From the NCBI RefSeq assembly GCF_001317345.1, contig NZ_JXCG01000006.1, forward strand, positions 109,936 through 173,935: DNA of 64,000 nt. Reading direction: 5' to 3'. Source of the stretch: Thermococcus sp. EP1. Lineage in GTDB: Archaea > Methanobacteriota_B > Thermococci > Thermococcales > Thermococcaceae. The translations under genes were made by a program, and so were the position numbers. The notes below the pieces were generated by a model, which was not told where the DNA came from, made no database searches, and saw only the letters and a program-made list of their open reading frames with translations. Below, piece after piece: positions 19,439 through 28,480 of this stretch; the first letter of the stretch is position 1, and each line of letters opens with the position of its first letter.

Positions 19439-20125
19439 TCACCCCAAAAATCCTAGTGCTTCTTCAATCTTAACTATTTCAGGACCCGTTGTAAGATGCC
19501 CAACGACAACACCAAAGGAATTTGCAATCATGCATGAGCCCACAAAGGGCACACCCATGTTGGCGGTTCCAACATAAAAATCAACTTTAAAGAGACCTTC
19601 GAGCCATTCAAGCTCTTCATCAGTAGCCTCCGGGTGGACTAATCCACCTTTGTTAGTGACGATTCCAACGCTTCCAACGGCATGATAGTTAGCTATTATT
19701 CCTCTTTCCACTTCAACATCAAATATGTCTTCAAACTGTTTTGCTTCTTCTCTTGTGAACTTCGCACTAATTAGAGCAGCTTTGTCGTTCACAAGGATCA
19801 AGTTTCCAAAGGCAGTTAACTTACTCAAGACTGGTTCCACACTAACATCAAAACCGTTTTCTCGTAGGGTAGTTCTAATTTTCTCGAGCTCCGTATCCCA
19901 GATATAGTAAGGAACAACAATTGCCCTTGAGTTAGCAACAGCAAAGATGCCAACTATCCTAGATTTCATTATGCTCGTCTCTATGATGGGGACTTTTAAA
20001 ACTTCCCTTAACACATCAAGCTTCTTTTCTTGAAGGCCCTCTCTGATCAGGGCAAAGTTATCACTAGCTAACCCAAAAACTCCAAGGTACGGTGAATTCT
20101 CAAAGTCAAGTCTCTCAATGTGCAT
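19439..20125 (-). CDS. eif6: translation initiation factor 6
   Basis: 228 residues built of five repeats of the pentein propeller, with recurring segments such as YLGVFGLASDNFALI, RIVGIFAVANSRAIVVP and FGNLILVNDKAALI. It binds the 50S subunit near L14 and L24e and prevents premature joining with 30S. The ATG giving MHIERLDFENSP is used, with GGTG five bases upstream. Its position between L31e and L18Ae genes is conserved in Thermococcales. Confidence 0.95.
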   Translation of the reverse strand: MHIERLDFENSPYLGVFGLASDNFALIREGLQEKKLDVLREVLKVPIIETSIMKSRIVGIFAVANSRAIVVPYYIWDTELEKIRTTLRENGFDVSVEPVLSKLTAFGNLILVNDKAALISAKFTREEAKQFEDIFDVEVERGIIANYHAVGSVGIVTNKGGLVHPEATDEELEWLEGLFKVDFYVGTANMGVPFVGSCMIANSFGVVVGHLTTGPEIVKIEEALGFLG

Positions 20126-20165
20126 CTTCACACCCTCGGCCTTCCCTCATTGGAAAATATAAGAA

Positions 20166-20426
20166 TCAAGCAAGGTGGACCTCAGCCACCTTAACGCCTT
20201 CTCTTTCCTCAATAGTGACCTTAACACGGAGCTTGCTTGGTGGCTTTTCTATTCCGCGCTCCCAGATTTTCTCGTTAACGTCTGTACCTATGATAACCTC
20301 ATCTGCCTTTGTGTGTCTTGCTACAAACTCTCTAACGTAGCGAGCAGCTCTTGGTGCTCTCTTCCATCTTGGAACTATCTTTATGATCTTTCTAATCGGG
20401 ACTACGTAAACTCTCTCCTCTGCCAT
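20166..20426 (-). CDS. rpl31e: 50S ribosomal protein L31e
   Basis: 86 residues starting [14 protein letters not shown], with [22 protein letters not shown] and [10 protein letters not shown], all typical of L31e near the peptide exit tunnel. It starts 6 bp after the rpl39e stop. Confidence 0.95.
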   Translation of the reverse strand: MAEERVYVVPIRKIIKIVPRWKRAPRAARYVREFVARHTKADEVIIGTDVNEKIWERGIEKPPSKLRVKVTIEEREGVKVAEVHLA

Positions 20427-20432
20427 CTCTCA

Positions 20433-20588
20433 TCACTCCTTAAGCTTTGTTCTCCTCCAATATCTCCTCTTAGGATGAGTTAGGACTTTTCTATTTGTCT
20501 TTACAATAACCCACACAGGGACTCTCCTATTTTGCTTAGCTGCCTTTGCCAAACGAAGCTTTTTCGCTACAGGCTTGTTCCTTGCCAT
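20433..20588 (-). CDS. rpl39e: 50S ribosomal protein L39e
   Basis: A very short, highly basic protein of 51 residues (begins [17 protein letters not shown], ends YWRRTKLKE), the full length of L39e, which lines the exit tunnel. GGAGGG seven bases before the ATG and a TATA box at about 20655-20662 support it as first gene of the operon rpl39e-rpl31e-eif6-rpl18a-pfdA. Confidence 0.95.
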   Translation of the reverse strand: MARNKPVAKKLRLAKAAKQNRRVPVWVIVKTNRKVLTHPKRRYWRRTKLKE

Positions 20589-20624
20589 TCTTAATCCCTC
20601 CTTAATTTGTGAACGTGAAAATAT

Positions 20625-20666
20625 GCCGGACTAATGGCCGGCTTAGCACAAGCGTATTTAAATTTT
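20625..20666 (-). promoter_or_regulatory. promoter of the L39e operon with GC inverted repeat
   Basis: On the minus strand a TTTAAATA box (20655-20662) predicts transcription start near 20632. A GC-rich inverted repeat, GCCGG (20625-20629) with CCGGC (20638-20642), spans that start point. It could be a DNA operator or a hairpin at the 5' end of the mRNA. Confidence 0.55.
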
Positions 20667-20796
20667 TGCTTTCACTCACATTCAAAAATTATAAGGTTAA
20701 AAAGCTTTTGATTAAGCTCCTATCCTTGCCTTAAAAATTACCTCCCTACCCCGATGTAAGATTTGAAAAAATGGCAAAAACAAAAAGAATGCAAAT

Positions 20797-21999
20797 TTAA
20801 GCGTCCTCCCCAAGCTCCTCTACTGGCAATTTCATTCTTGAAACAGTAATCAAGATCAATATGCCCAAGAGTGGCATGAGGGCTAATTCCCCAAGTGCTA
20901 ATGTCTCACTTTGCCTTGCAAGTGCTTCTGTTATAGAGGGAGCCACCGCATTAGCTGAATTGGATATTAATCCCAATGCAAAGGAAGCTCTTGGATATAT
21001 GCTCCTTGGATATGTAGCAGGAGCGGACGTCCAAAAAGCTGGTCCTGTCCCTCGGAGGGCCCCTATAAGCCATACTGAAGCCAAAGCTAAAGAGTAACTC
21101 CCATCAAGCATGGCTTTGGAGTAAACCACCAAACCTACAAAAGATATTGCATAAGAGAGTATCATCACATGTACAATCGCGTTGAAAAGCCCCCTGGCAG
21201 TAGTGTTTCTTTTAGAAAGCTGAAATCCGACAAAGCCCATAACTATTGACCAAATAGCCTTTGAGATATTCAAAGTCGTGCTTAAGTTTGCCACTTGGCT
21301 TTTGTTCCATCCGAGCGCATAAGCTAGAGATGATGAGAAACCAACTATTGTGAAAATCACCCACAAGGCAGGGAAAAATGTAAATCCAAGGACCCAAGTA
21401 AATTTCATGCTCCAAATGTTAACTTTTGTACTTTTCTCGCTTTTGTGGACTATCTCAAAGTCTTCCGTAAATAACCACCATACTAAAAGAACAGCATACA
21501 TTACAACAACAGTCACCAAAAATGCTGATTTCCAGCCAAGAGCGTTTACCAAATATTTGGCACTCATTGAACCAAAAACACCACCCCAAAAGATTCCAGA
21601 GAGGATTATACCTTTAGCAAATGGTCTCTCGGCCACAAAGTAGTTAGCTATCTGCGTACTAAACAGAGGCACTAAACTCACGACAAAACCCTGAATAAAC
21701 CTTAAAAGTACCACTAGATGCCAATTTCCAACATAAGGAATCACAGCTTGCGGTATTGCAGCAAAACTAAGGGCTATAGCAACACTCCTCTTAAAACTCC
21801 CTTCATAAAGTTTTGTATGACCTAAAAGAAATGCTATAAAGAGACCAAAGACATAGGCTACATGTTGAAGATCGTAAGCCTCTCCACTTATTCCAAAGTG
21901 AGATATTATATCGGGTTTAGCTACACTCATCATACTCAGAGTTCCAAATCCAGCTGTCATTACAAGTGTATTCAGGATTACAGATTTCCAACGTTTCAT
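20797..21999 (-). CDS. MFS transporter
   Basis: 400 residues with about 12 hydrophobic helices in two halves and a charged central loop (EDFEIVHKSEKSTK, about 178-191). LLRFIQGFVVSLVP corresponds to the helix 4 region of MFS carriers. It follows the four-gene proline dehydrogenase operon on the same strand with a 129 bp gap, so uptake of proline or a related compound is a reasonable guess only. GGTGATAAA precedes the ATG, and a TTTTTAAATTTAAAC box is present about 80 bp upstream. Confidence 0.8.
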   Translation of the reverse strand: MKRWKSVILNTLVMTAGFGTLSMMSVAKPDIISHFGISGEAYDLQHVAYVFGLFIAFLLGHTKLYEGSFKRSVAIALSFAAIPQAVIPYVGNWHLVVLLRFIQGFVVSLVPLFSTQIANYFVAERPFAKGIILSGIFWGGVFGSMSAKYLVNALGWKSAFLVTVVVMYAVLLVWWLFTEDFEIVHKSEKSTKVNIWSMKFTWVLGFTFFPALWVIFTIVGFSSSLAYALGWNKSQVANLSTTLNISKAIWSIVMGFVGFQLSKRNTTARGLFNAIVHVMILSYAISFVGLVVYSKAMLDGSYSLALASVWLIGALRGTGPAFWTSAPATYPRSIYPRASFALGLISNSANAVAPSITEALARQSETLALGELALMPLLGILILITVSRMKLPVEELGEDA

Positions 22000-22128
22000 T
22001 TTATCACCTCACGACTTTCCGATGAGCAACACAAAGGAGATAAGGATTACACCATCCCTACTGAACAAGTTTAAATTTAAAAATCTTTTCACACGAACAA
22101 ATCTTAAGAAAAAGAGGATAAAGAAAAC

Positions 22129-23292
22129 TCAACCAATTTGGAAGGCTGTACTTCTAAGTTCTCCTCTTTCAAAGCGGTGTGGGTCGTACCAGTCCCAATC
22201 TAAAGGTACTTTTGTCTTTCCTTTAACTATGAGATCTGCCATTGCCTCTCCCACACCAGGTGCCATCATGAAACCATGACCACTGAAACCAGCAGCAATA
22301 TAAAAACCGTTTATATGGTTTATTTTGCCTATTGCGGGGTTGCTATCAGGAGTCTTCGCATAAAAACCTGCCCACTGTCTTAATATGTGTACATATTTAA
22401 GTGCTGGGATTATACGAGTAGCCCATTTAAGCACGCCTCTCAGAAAGTCGTAAGTGGGTGTCATGTCATAAGTGGGACCGTGTTCTATTCCTGTTCCACA
22501 AAGAACTCCACCATCTTCTCCATCTTGGATTACATAAGAATCATTCCATGCTGGTGGACACACTAAGGGTTCAATTTGGCCTTCTTTAAGAGGTTCAGTC
22601 TTCACAAGTTGATGTTTGTAGGGCTTTATTGGAATGAATTCCTTCCCCAAACCAGCCATTTCATTTATTATTGGGGCCCATGCATTGGCTGCATTTACTA
22701 TTACATCCGCTTTTATAATACCCCTGTTAGTTTTTACCCCTTGGACTTCTTTATTCTCAACGATGACATCGGTTACTTCTGTGTATTCATAGATCTCAGC
22801 ACCCAACTCCCTAGCCTTTCTTGCAAAGGCAAAAACAGTTTTAAATGGATTGGCCTTTCCATCTGTAGGATTCCATTGACCTGCCAAGAATTCATCAGCA
22901 TTTAGTAAGGGCACTATTTCTTTCGCTTCTTCCGGTGTTATAAGCCTCGTGGGAACACCAAACTTATTGTGAAGTTCTATATTTTGCTTAAAAGCTTCAA
23001 CTTCTTCCTCCGTTGTGGCAAGGAAAAGATACCCAGTTTGCTTGAAATTCACATCATATTCCAGCTCTTCACTTAGCCGTTTCCATCTTTCAACGTTATA
23101 TTTTTGAAGCCTTATGTTGGCTTCATCAGTGAATTGCTGTCTAATCCCAGTGGCACATCTAAACGTGGATCCACTCCCTAAGTAGCCTTTTTCTATAAGA
23201 ACAACATCAACACCAAGTTTAGCAAGGTGATAAGCTATCGATGTACCAGTACTTCCTCCACCTATAACAATAACCTCTGCTTTACTCTTCAT
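22129..23292 (-). CDS. pdhB: dye-linked L-proline dehydrogenase beta subunit-like FAD protein
   Basis: 387 residues of the DAO/sarcosine oxidase beta type: VIVIGGGSTGTSIAYHLAKLG binds the ADP part of FAD, GSTFRCATGIRQQF and GRATNGI-like strands shape the flavin site, and DSNPAIG and AAGFSGHGFMMAPGVG close it. In the PDH1 complex of Pyrococcus/Thermococcus this subunit oxidises L-proline. The chosen ATG lies inside the end of the pdhX gene. It is 65-70% identical by eye to the second copy at 25667. Confidence 0.85.
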   Translation of the reverse strand: MKSKAEVIVIGGGSTGTSIAYHLAKLGVDVVLIEKGYLGSGSTFRCATGIRQQFTDEANIRLQKYNVERWKRLSEELEYDVNFKQTGYLFLATTEEEVEAFKQNIELHNKFGVPTRLITPEEAKEIVPLLNADEFLAGQWNPTDGKANPFKTVFAFARKARELGAEIYEYTEVTDVIVENKEVQGVKTNRGIIKADVIVNAANAWAPIINEMAGLGKEFIPIKPYKHQLVKTEPLKEGQIEPLVCPPAWNDSYVIQDGEDGGVLCGTGIEHGPTYDMTPTYDFLRGVLKWATRIIPALKYVHILRQWAGFYAKTPDSNPAIGKINHINGFYIAAGFSGHGFMMAPGVGEAMADLIVKGKTKVPLDWDWYDPHRFERGELRSTAFQIG

Positions 23293-23563
23293 CCATCTCA
23301 CCCACCAAAACTCCTGCTGGAACGGGTCTAATTGGGATTCTCGTTGCAGGAAGCTTTATTTCATCTGGGCTTTTACCGGTTTTCCTTGCTAATATACTGA
23401 TAACCATTGGAAGACAGGTTCTTCCTTGGCATGGTCCCATGCCTATTCTGAGAAGCCTTTTTATCATTTCAATGTCCTCAACTCCCTGTTCAATGAGGGC
23501 TTCAATTTCTTCCACAGTTACCTCATTACACCTGCAGATTATCTTCTCGCCTTTTTCGTTCAT
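23282..23563 (-). CDS. pdhX: BFD-like [2Fe-2S] protein of the proline dehydrogenase operon
   Basis: 93 residues. CRCNEVTVEEIEALIEQG and MGPCQGRTC give a C-x-C ... C-x4-C set, the pattern of bacterioferritin-associated ferredoxin-like domains. The C-terminal PATRIPIRPVP tail is shared with the C-terminus of the second alpha subunit (26811). It overlaps pdhB by 11 bp and pdhF by 4 bp. Confidence 0.85.
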   Translation of the reverse strand: MNEKGEKIICRCNEVTVEEIEALIEQGVEDIEMIKRLLRIGMGPCQGRTCLPMVISILARKTGKSPDEIKLPATRIPIRPVPAGVLVGEMDEE

Positions 23564-24066
23564 TCTCTCACCACCTTTACAGCCCTAACGTCCCAAGCTA
23601 ATTCGAGGGGCACCTCTACAGTTATTATTGGTGTATCTCCCTTGCTCTTCTCTCTTGGAATCACTGTTACAACCTTTCCCTTTCCTACTTCTTCTCCAAT
23701 TCTATTTAGCAGAACAACCTCCTCTCCAACCTGCGGGACTGGAAGAACTTCATGAGGCATTGTCACTTTTGCTTTCTCTCCAATGTAGTGAACCATGAAA
23801 AATGCCAATCCTGGACAAATTTGCACACAAAGAGAACAGCCAATGCATTTTTCATAATCAACAACAGGAACCGCGTTTGGATGCTCCATGAGAACAGCGT
23901 TTGTAGGACAGATCTCCGCACACGGAGTACACGGGATTTCCTGCGGGCACTCTGGAACTGCCACTGGCCTTTGCCTTAATCTCTCCTCACTCGGCAACCC
24001 AACGTACTCTTTCAACTCTTCAACGCTTAGAAATCCTTCTTTCAAATAGTGAGGGATTTCACTCAT
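23560..24066 (-). CDS. pdhF: 4Fe-4S ferredoxin-type subunit of proline dehydrogenase operon
   Basis: 168 residues with two cysteine clusters: CPQEIPCTPCAEICP and CIGCSLCVQICPG, the second a classical CxxCxxCxxxCP. The rest is a beta-rich tail (VEVPLELAWDVRAVKVV). It probably passes electrons between the flavin subunits and an external acceptor. Start and stop overlap the neighbours by 4 bp (ATGA-type coupling). Confidence 0.85.
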   Translation of the reverse strand: MSEIPHYLKEGFLSVEELKEYVGLPSEERLRQRPVAVPECPQEIPCTPCAEICPTNAVLMEHPNAVPVVDYEKCIGCSLCVQICPGLAFFMVHYIGEKAKVTMPHEVLPVPQVGEEVVLLNRIGEEVGKGKVVTVIPREKSKGDTPIITVEVPLELAWDVRAVKVVRE

Positions 24067-25496
24067 TCTACCACCACCTTCTTGAGACCTTCAAGAACTT
24101 TACTTCCAAATGGACCGCTTCTGAACTCTTCAAGCTCTTTCTGAGCTTTTTCTATTTCTTTGAGCCACTCAGGAGAAGCCACCCCTGCACCTAAAGCTGC
24201 CCCAATTCCTGCTATCTTTCCTTCGAGCATTGCTGTCGTAGCTTCTTCAATTCCCGCAGAGTCTCCAGCAACAAAGATTCCCCTTATAGTTGTCTCCATC
24301 CTTGAGTCCCTAATTACTACGTGTCCTCCAAGTTCTGGGACATACTTAATTTGGCAGCCGACTTGGTGTAAAAGTTCTATACTCGGCCTTAATCCCACGG
24401 CTAAAGCGATTACATCAACTTCAAAGACTCTCTCTGTTCCAGAAATAACTTTCCAGTTCTCATCAAGCTGGGCCACAATTGCCCTTTCCACTTTTTCTTT
24501 GCCCTCAGCTCTAAGGATTGTGTGTCTTGTCAATATTGGAATACCAAGCCGTCTAATCTTAGCCGCATGAACAAAATATCCTCCTACTTTGGGCATTGCT
24601 TCAACTATTGCCTCAACCTTCACTCCCGCTTGATATAATTGGTAAGCCAAGATAAGCCCAACATTACCGGCCCCAACAATTAAGACTTTATCCCCAGGTT
24701 TTACTCCATAAGTGTTCATAAGTGTTTGAATTGCACCAGCCCCATATACTCCTGGTAAATCGTTATTTTCAAACGGAATCATCCTTTCCATTGCTCCTGT
24801 TGCAACCACAACGGCTTTTCCTTTAAACTCAATGAGTTCTTTGTTCTTTCTGACCCCAACCACCAGCTTTTCCTCTCCCTCCTGCAGAAGCATTATAGCA
24901 GAAGTTTCTAAGAAAAGTTCAATGTTTCGTTTTCTCAGCTCTTCTTCAAGTATGTCAGCTATTTTAATTCCTCTAACTCCGGCAAACTGCTCCCTCTTTC
25001 CAAAAAACTTGTGGGTTTGTTTAACCAGCTGACCACCAAGCATTGGATTCTCATCTAATAGAACTACTTTTGCCCCAGCATCCCGTGCATGAATAGCAGC
25101 CATCATTCCAGCCGGGCCACCACCTATCACAATAACATCCGCCTCAATTCTAGGCGGCTCTTTCCATTTTGGCGGCTTTTTAGTTTTTGGTAGTAGCGGT
25201 TTTTCTTCCTGCATTTCTATTTGCATTCCATCCTCAACGAGAGTTATACATGTCCTGACGTTTGGGATACCATTAACCTTCATTAGACAAGAAGAACATT
25301 TTCCAATTGCACAAAACAATCCCCGAGGCCTGTGTTTTTTTGTTGAGTATTGGAATGTTCTTATCCCTGCAGCGTGGAGCGCCATGGCAATTGTTTCACC
25401 CTCATAGGCCTTTATTGGTGTCCCCTCGAAGTAGATAGTTACTTCTTTTCCTCGAACTTTTTCAAAATTCAAAATAGGATGTTCACTAAGGCGCAT
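24063..25496 (-). CDS. pdhA: dye-linked L-proline dehydrogenase alpha subunit-like flavoprotein
   Basis: 477 residues. Residues about 20-95 are a Fer2_4 [2Fe-2S] domain (FCAIGKCSSCLMKVNG then VRTC). Residues 115-400 are a two-dinucleotide flavoprotein: ADVIVIGGGPAGMMAAIHA for FAD, VLIVGAGNVGLILAYQL for NAD(P) and GIFVAGDSAGIEEATTAM for FAD closure. It is related to HcnA/HcnB and sarcosine oxidase alpha. First gene of the pdhA-pdhF-pdhX-pdhB order known from Thermococcus profundus and Pyrococcus PDH1. The symbol here means proline, not pyruvate, dehydrogenase. Confidence 0.85.
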   Translation of the reverse strand: MRLSEHPILNFEKVRGKEVTIYFEGTPIKAYEGETIAMALHAAGIRTFQYSTKKHRPRGLFCAIGKCSSCLMKVNGIPNVRTCITLVEDGMQIEMQEEKPLLPKTKKPPKWKEPPRIEADVIVIGGGPAGMMAAIHARDAGAKVVLLDENPMLGGQLVKQTHKFFGKREQFAGVRGIKIADILEEELRKRNIELFLETSAIMLLQEGEEKLVVGVRKNKELIEFKGKAVVVATGAMERMIPFENNDLPGVYGAGAIQTLMNTYGVKPGDKVLIVGAGNVGLILAYQLYQAGVKVEAIVEAMPKVGGYFVHAAKIRRLGIPILTRHTILRAEGKEKVERAIVAQLDENWKVISGTERVFEVDVIALAVGLRPSIELLHQVGCQIKYVPELGGHVVIRDSRMETTIRGIFVAGDSAGIEEATTAMLEGKIAGIGAALGAGVASPEWLKEIEKAQKELEEFRSGPFGSKVLEGLKKVVVE

Positions 25497-25530
25497 GAAA
25501 TTTCACCAATGTAAAATAAAGAGCCCTCCA

Positions 25531-25576
25531 CTTTAAAGGTTTTTTCATAAAAATGTTATTCACCTTTGGTTTAAAC
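25531..25576. promoter_or_regulatory. operator-like motif upstream of pdhA
   Basis: ACCTTTGGTTTAAAC (25562-25576) differs by one base from ACCTTTTGTTTAAAC (28351-28365) upstream of the second dehydrogenase operon. A further ACCTTT half-site lies on the minus strand at 25531-25540. It sits about 10 bp upstream of a weak minus-strand TATA (about 25546-25553). Confidence 0.5.
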
Positions 25577-25666
25577 TAAGAACGGATAAAAGTCAAAGAG
25601 TTGTAGGCTTTTTAAAATTTCTACTGCCCTCAGAACGAAATGGAATAAAAATAAAGTTTACAAAAA

Positions 25667-26806
25667 TCAACCCATTTGTAAAGCTTTTTGTCTTAGTTCT
25701 CCTCTTTCAAAACGGTATGGATCATACCACTCTACAGGCAAACTAGCCTTCCCTTTGATGATTAAATCTGCCATCATCTCACCCACCGCTGGTCCCATCA
25801 TGAAGCCGTGACCACTAAAGCCAGCTGCAATGTAATAGTCGCTTATCTCTTCTATCTTGCCTATTGCAGGATTACTATCAGGAGTCTTTGCATAATACCC
25901 AGCCCACGTTCTCAATATTAGCAATTCTCTCAAAGCAGGAATTATCTTGGAAAGGTATGTTGTAACCTCACGGAGAAATCCATATGAGGGTGTTAAATCG
26001 TATGTTGGCCCAACTTCGTATCCTATCCCTCCAATTATTCCCCCATGATCAGTTTGAGTTAGGTAGGAATCTTTGTATTTGAAAGAAATTACCATTGGAT
26101 TTATTGCATTCTTCTTTATAGGTTGGGTAATTATTGCCTGATGCCTATAAGGCTCAATTGGAATTCTTATTGGAAGTTTTACCATTGCATTAATGAGCTT
26201 TGACCAAGCATTTGTGGCATTGATAACTATTCCTGTCTTAATAACACCATTGTTTGTTTTTACCGCTTTAATCTCATTATCTGCAATAATTATATCCTTG
26301 ACCTCAGTATATTCCAATATCCTAGCACCCATCTCTTGAGCATGAAGAGCAAATGCCGTTGTAGCATGGAAGGGATCTGCCTTTCCATCAGTAGGATTCC
26401 ACGAAGCCGCTATAATCTCACTTGTATCTAGAAGAGGGACTATTTCTTTTGCTTCTTCTGGTGTTATAAGCCTTGTAGGAACACCAAATCTGTTTTGGAT
26501 GGAGATATTCTCTCTAAATTGTTCAACTTCTTCCTCGCTATAGAGCAAAAATAAATAACCAGTCTGTTTAAATGGGAAGCCATATTCTTCACTATATTTC
26601 TTCCAGAGTTCTACAGAGCGCTTCATAACCTGGACATTAGCCTCGTCATTGAATTGTTGTCGTATCCCTGTTCCACATCTAAAAGTAGAACCAGAACCAA
26701 TGAATCTTTTTTCAAGGACAGTTACTTCCTCACCTCGTTTAGCAAGCTCGTGAGCAATAGCAATTCCCGTTATTCCTCCTCCAATTATTACTATATCGCT
26801 CTTCAT
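25667..26806 (-). CDS. second proline-type dehydrogenase beta subunit (FAD)
   Basis: 379 residues, paralogous to pdhB over the whole length: IVIIGGGITGIAIAHELAKRG, GSGSTFRCGTGIRQQF, PDSNPAIG and AAGFSGHGFMMGPAVG. It partners the fused alpha subunit just upstream. Because the adjacent divergent genes encode a racemase/epimerase and a pyrroline-carboxylate reductase-like enzyme, the substrate could be L-proline, D-proline or a hydroxyproline; homologous bacterial complexes oxidise D-hydroxyproline. The start is set at the ATG after GGAGG (spacing nine). Confidence 0.8.
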   Translation of the reverse strand: MKSDIVIIGGGITGIAIAHELAKRGEEVTVLEKRFIGSGSTFRCGTGIRQQFNDEANVQVMKRSVELWKKYSEEYGFPFKQTGYLFLLYSEEEVEQFRENISIQNRFGVPTRLITPEEAKEIVPLLDTSEIIAASWNPTDGKADPFHATTAFALHAQEMGARILEYTEVKDIIIADNEIKAVKTNNGVIKTGIVINATNAWSKLINAMVKLPIRIPIEPYRHQAIITQPIKKNAINPMVISFKYKDSYLTQTDHGGIIGGIGYEVGPTYDLTPSYGFLREVTTYLSKIIPALRELLILRTWAGYYAKTPDSNPAIGKIEEISDYYIAAGFSGHGFMMGPAVGEMMADLIIKGKASLPVEWYDPYRFERGELRQKALQMG

Positions 26807-26810
26807 ACTA

Positions 26811-28295
26811 TCATTCCTCCTTTGCAAGGGCTTTCACTCTCACATTCTTAAGTGGAGGTCTCGCAACCGGGAGATCTATTGTGCTCATTTCTTTCCCCGT
26901 TCTCTGACTAACAAGAATAGCCCCATTGAAAAGGCAAAATCTTCCCTGACAGAAGCCCATTGCCAGATGAGTGAGTCTCTTTACTATCTGGAGATCAGTG
27001 ATTCCTTGTTTCACAACATCATCAACTTTTTTCAGATCCACATCACAACCACATATCTGCACATCCTTTAGATCCATGGCTTTAAAGTCAACGTGAAGTG
27101 GGGGTAAAGCTTCGGGTTCATACTTCTCTAGCTTTTCCCTGTATACAGCAGGTGTGCTCTTATAATTAAACTCCTTTAATATGTACGCCCCAACAAGCCT
27201 TCCTTCGAGATAATTGGCATAGTGCGGTTTTATGCCCGTTGCACTCCCAGCAACATAAATCCCTTCTCTTATGCGATTTTGCTCATCAATAACAGGAACA
27301 TAGTACCCCCACTTAAACGTAAGCTTTCCTCCAGCCTGTGTCACAGGATTGATATCAGGTATCCTATAATCGCTCATTATAACTGCATCTACTTCGTAAA
27401 CGTTGTTATTCATGTCAATAAGTCGCTCAACCCATTCTTCCCCTTCAACCCGCTTTGGATTAGGCACTACAACGTATTCAATACCCCACTTTTCCAGCTC
27501 TGGAATTATCCTCTCAGGTCTCCTTCCAACAATGGCTACCTTCCTACCTGGAGCAACTCCCCATTTATTCATCACTTCAAGAGCAAAATCAAGCCTAAAC
27601 ACTCCTGGAAAATCGTTGTTTTCAAAGAGAAGTATGTTCTCAACAGCACCAGTAGCTAAAATGACCTTTTTTGCCATTATCTCAATTAGTTGGCCTTTTT
27701 TAACAGCAGGTACTAAAAAGTATTCTCCCTCATCAAAAACTCCAAGGGAAATTGTACCTTTGAAAACTTTCACATTTTCATTAAATTTTGAAGTTAGCTC
27801 ATTAATAACTTCTCCAGGAGACCCCTCAAATCCCTCCTGAGTAATTCCCTTGAGAGACATTGCCCCCCCAAGCCAGCCCCTTTCCTCTATTATTGCAACT
27901 GTCAAATGCTCCTGAAGTTCTAATACTGCACCAATTCCTGCCATTCCCCCACCAATCACTGCAACATCAACAACTTCTTGAACAGTCTCCTTGTTCTCAT
28001 CGATCTCCACAACTTCTTGAAACTCGCCGTAGTTTTGTCTCTCTATTCGCATCCCATTCCTCACAACAGTCTTTCTTCCATTCATATTTTTGACGCCATT
28101 AACTACTACTGGAAGAGGGCCAAAGGTGAACGCTCCTCTTTTTCTTCCTTGTAAGCTTGTAGTTATCCAGTAAATCCTATTAGCAAGCAAAGCAACTGGC
28201 AGTTTTTCTCCATCATAAGCTTCTAGTGCTTTTCCCTCAAAATAGATTGTGATCCTTTTAGAAGAGTCTTTCTCATAAAGATCTAATGGCCGCAT
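26811..28295 (-). CDS. second dehydrogenase alpha subunit fused to a BFD-like Fe-S domain
   Basis: 494 residues. The N-terminal domain aligns with the Fer2_4 domain of pdhA but has lost its cysteines (RGAFTFGPLPVVVNG where pdhA has FCAIGKCSSC). The FAD motif DVAVIGGGMAGIGAVLEL is intact, while the second dinucleotide motif is degenerate (VAIVGRRPERI for VLIVGAGNVG). The last 90 residues are a BFD-like domain (ICGCDVD ... GFCQGRFC) equal to the separate pdhX protein. So this is a rewired, two-gene version of the four-gene complex. Confidence 0.8.
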   Translation of the reverse strand: MRPLDLYEKDSSKRITIYFEGKALEAYDGEKLPVALLANRIYWITTSLQGRKRGAFTFGPLPVVVNGVKNMNGRKTVVRNGMRIERQNYGEFQEVVEIDENKETVQEVVDVAVIGGGMAGIGAVLELQEHLTVAIIEERGWLGGAMSLKGITQEGFEGSPGEVINELTSKFNENVKVFKGTISLGVFDEGEYFLVPAVKKGQLIEIMAKKVILATGAVENILLFENNDFPGVFRLDFALEVMNKWGVAPGRKVAIVGRRPERIIPELEKWGIEYVVVPNPKRVEGEEWVERLIDMNNNVYEVDAVIMSDYRIPDINPVTQAGGKLTFKWGYYVPVIDEQNRIREGIYVAGSATGIKPHYANYLEGRLVGAYILKEFNYKSTPAVYREKLEKYEPEALPPLHVDFKAMDLKDVQICGCDVDLKKVDDVVKQGITDLQIVKRLTHLAMGFCQGRFCLFNGAILVSQRTGKEMSTIDLPVARPPLKNVRVKALAKEE

Positions 28296-28340
28296 TTTAT
28301 CACCCAAGTATACATTTTTCTCAGTTCGTTTATGTATGTA

Positions 28341-28388
28341 AAATATTTAAACCTTTTGTTTAAACAAAAAGGTGTTAAACCTTTTATT
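28341..28388. promoter_or_regulatory. divergent promoter/operator between the two proline gene groups
   Basis: A near-perfect palindrome, ACCTTTTGTTTAAACAAAAAGGT (28351-28373, one extra A), abuts a minus-strand TATA (TTTAAATATTTT, about 28340-28349) for the alpha-beta operon. TTAAACCTTTTGTT (28347-28360) is repeated as TTAAACCTTTTATT (28375-28388), 28 bp apart. The plus-strand gene has its own TATA (GTATTTATAC, about 28439-28448). This arrangement suggests one regulator controlling both directions. Confidence 0.6.
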
Positions 28389-28480
28389 GAAGTTTCAGAA
28401 ATTTTGATAGCCTACAGAAAAAGGAACTTTGCAAAGAGTATTTATACCAAAAACACAAAAATAGAAAAACGGTGATTACT

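Noticed and set aside
22015..22075. GATGAG ... CTGA spacing resembling a second C/D box sRNA upstream of the MFS gene.
   Set aside because: C box is poor, no C'/D' pair or plus-strand TATA, and the region is the promoter and leader of the MFS gene on the other strand.
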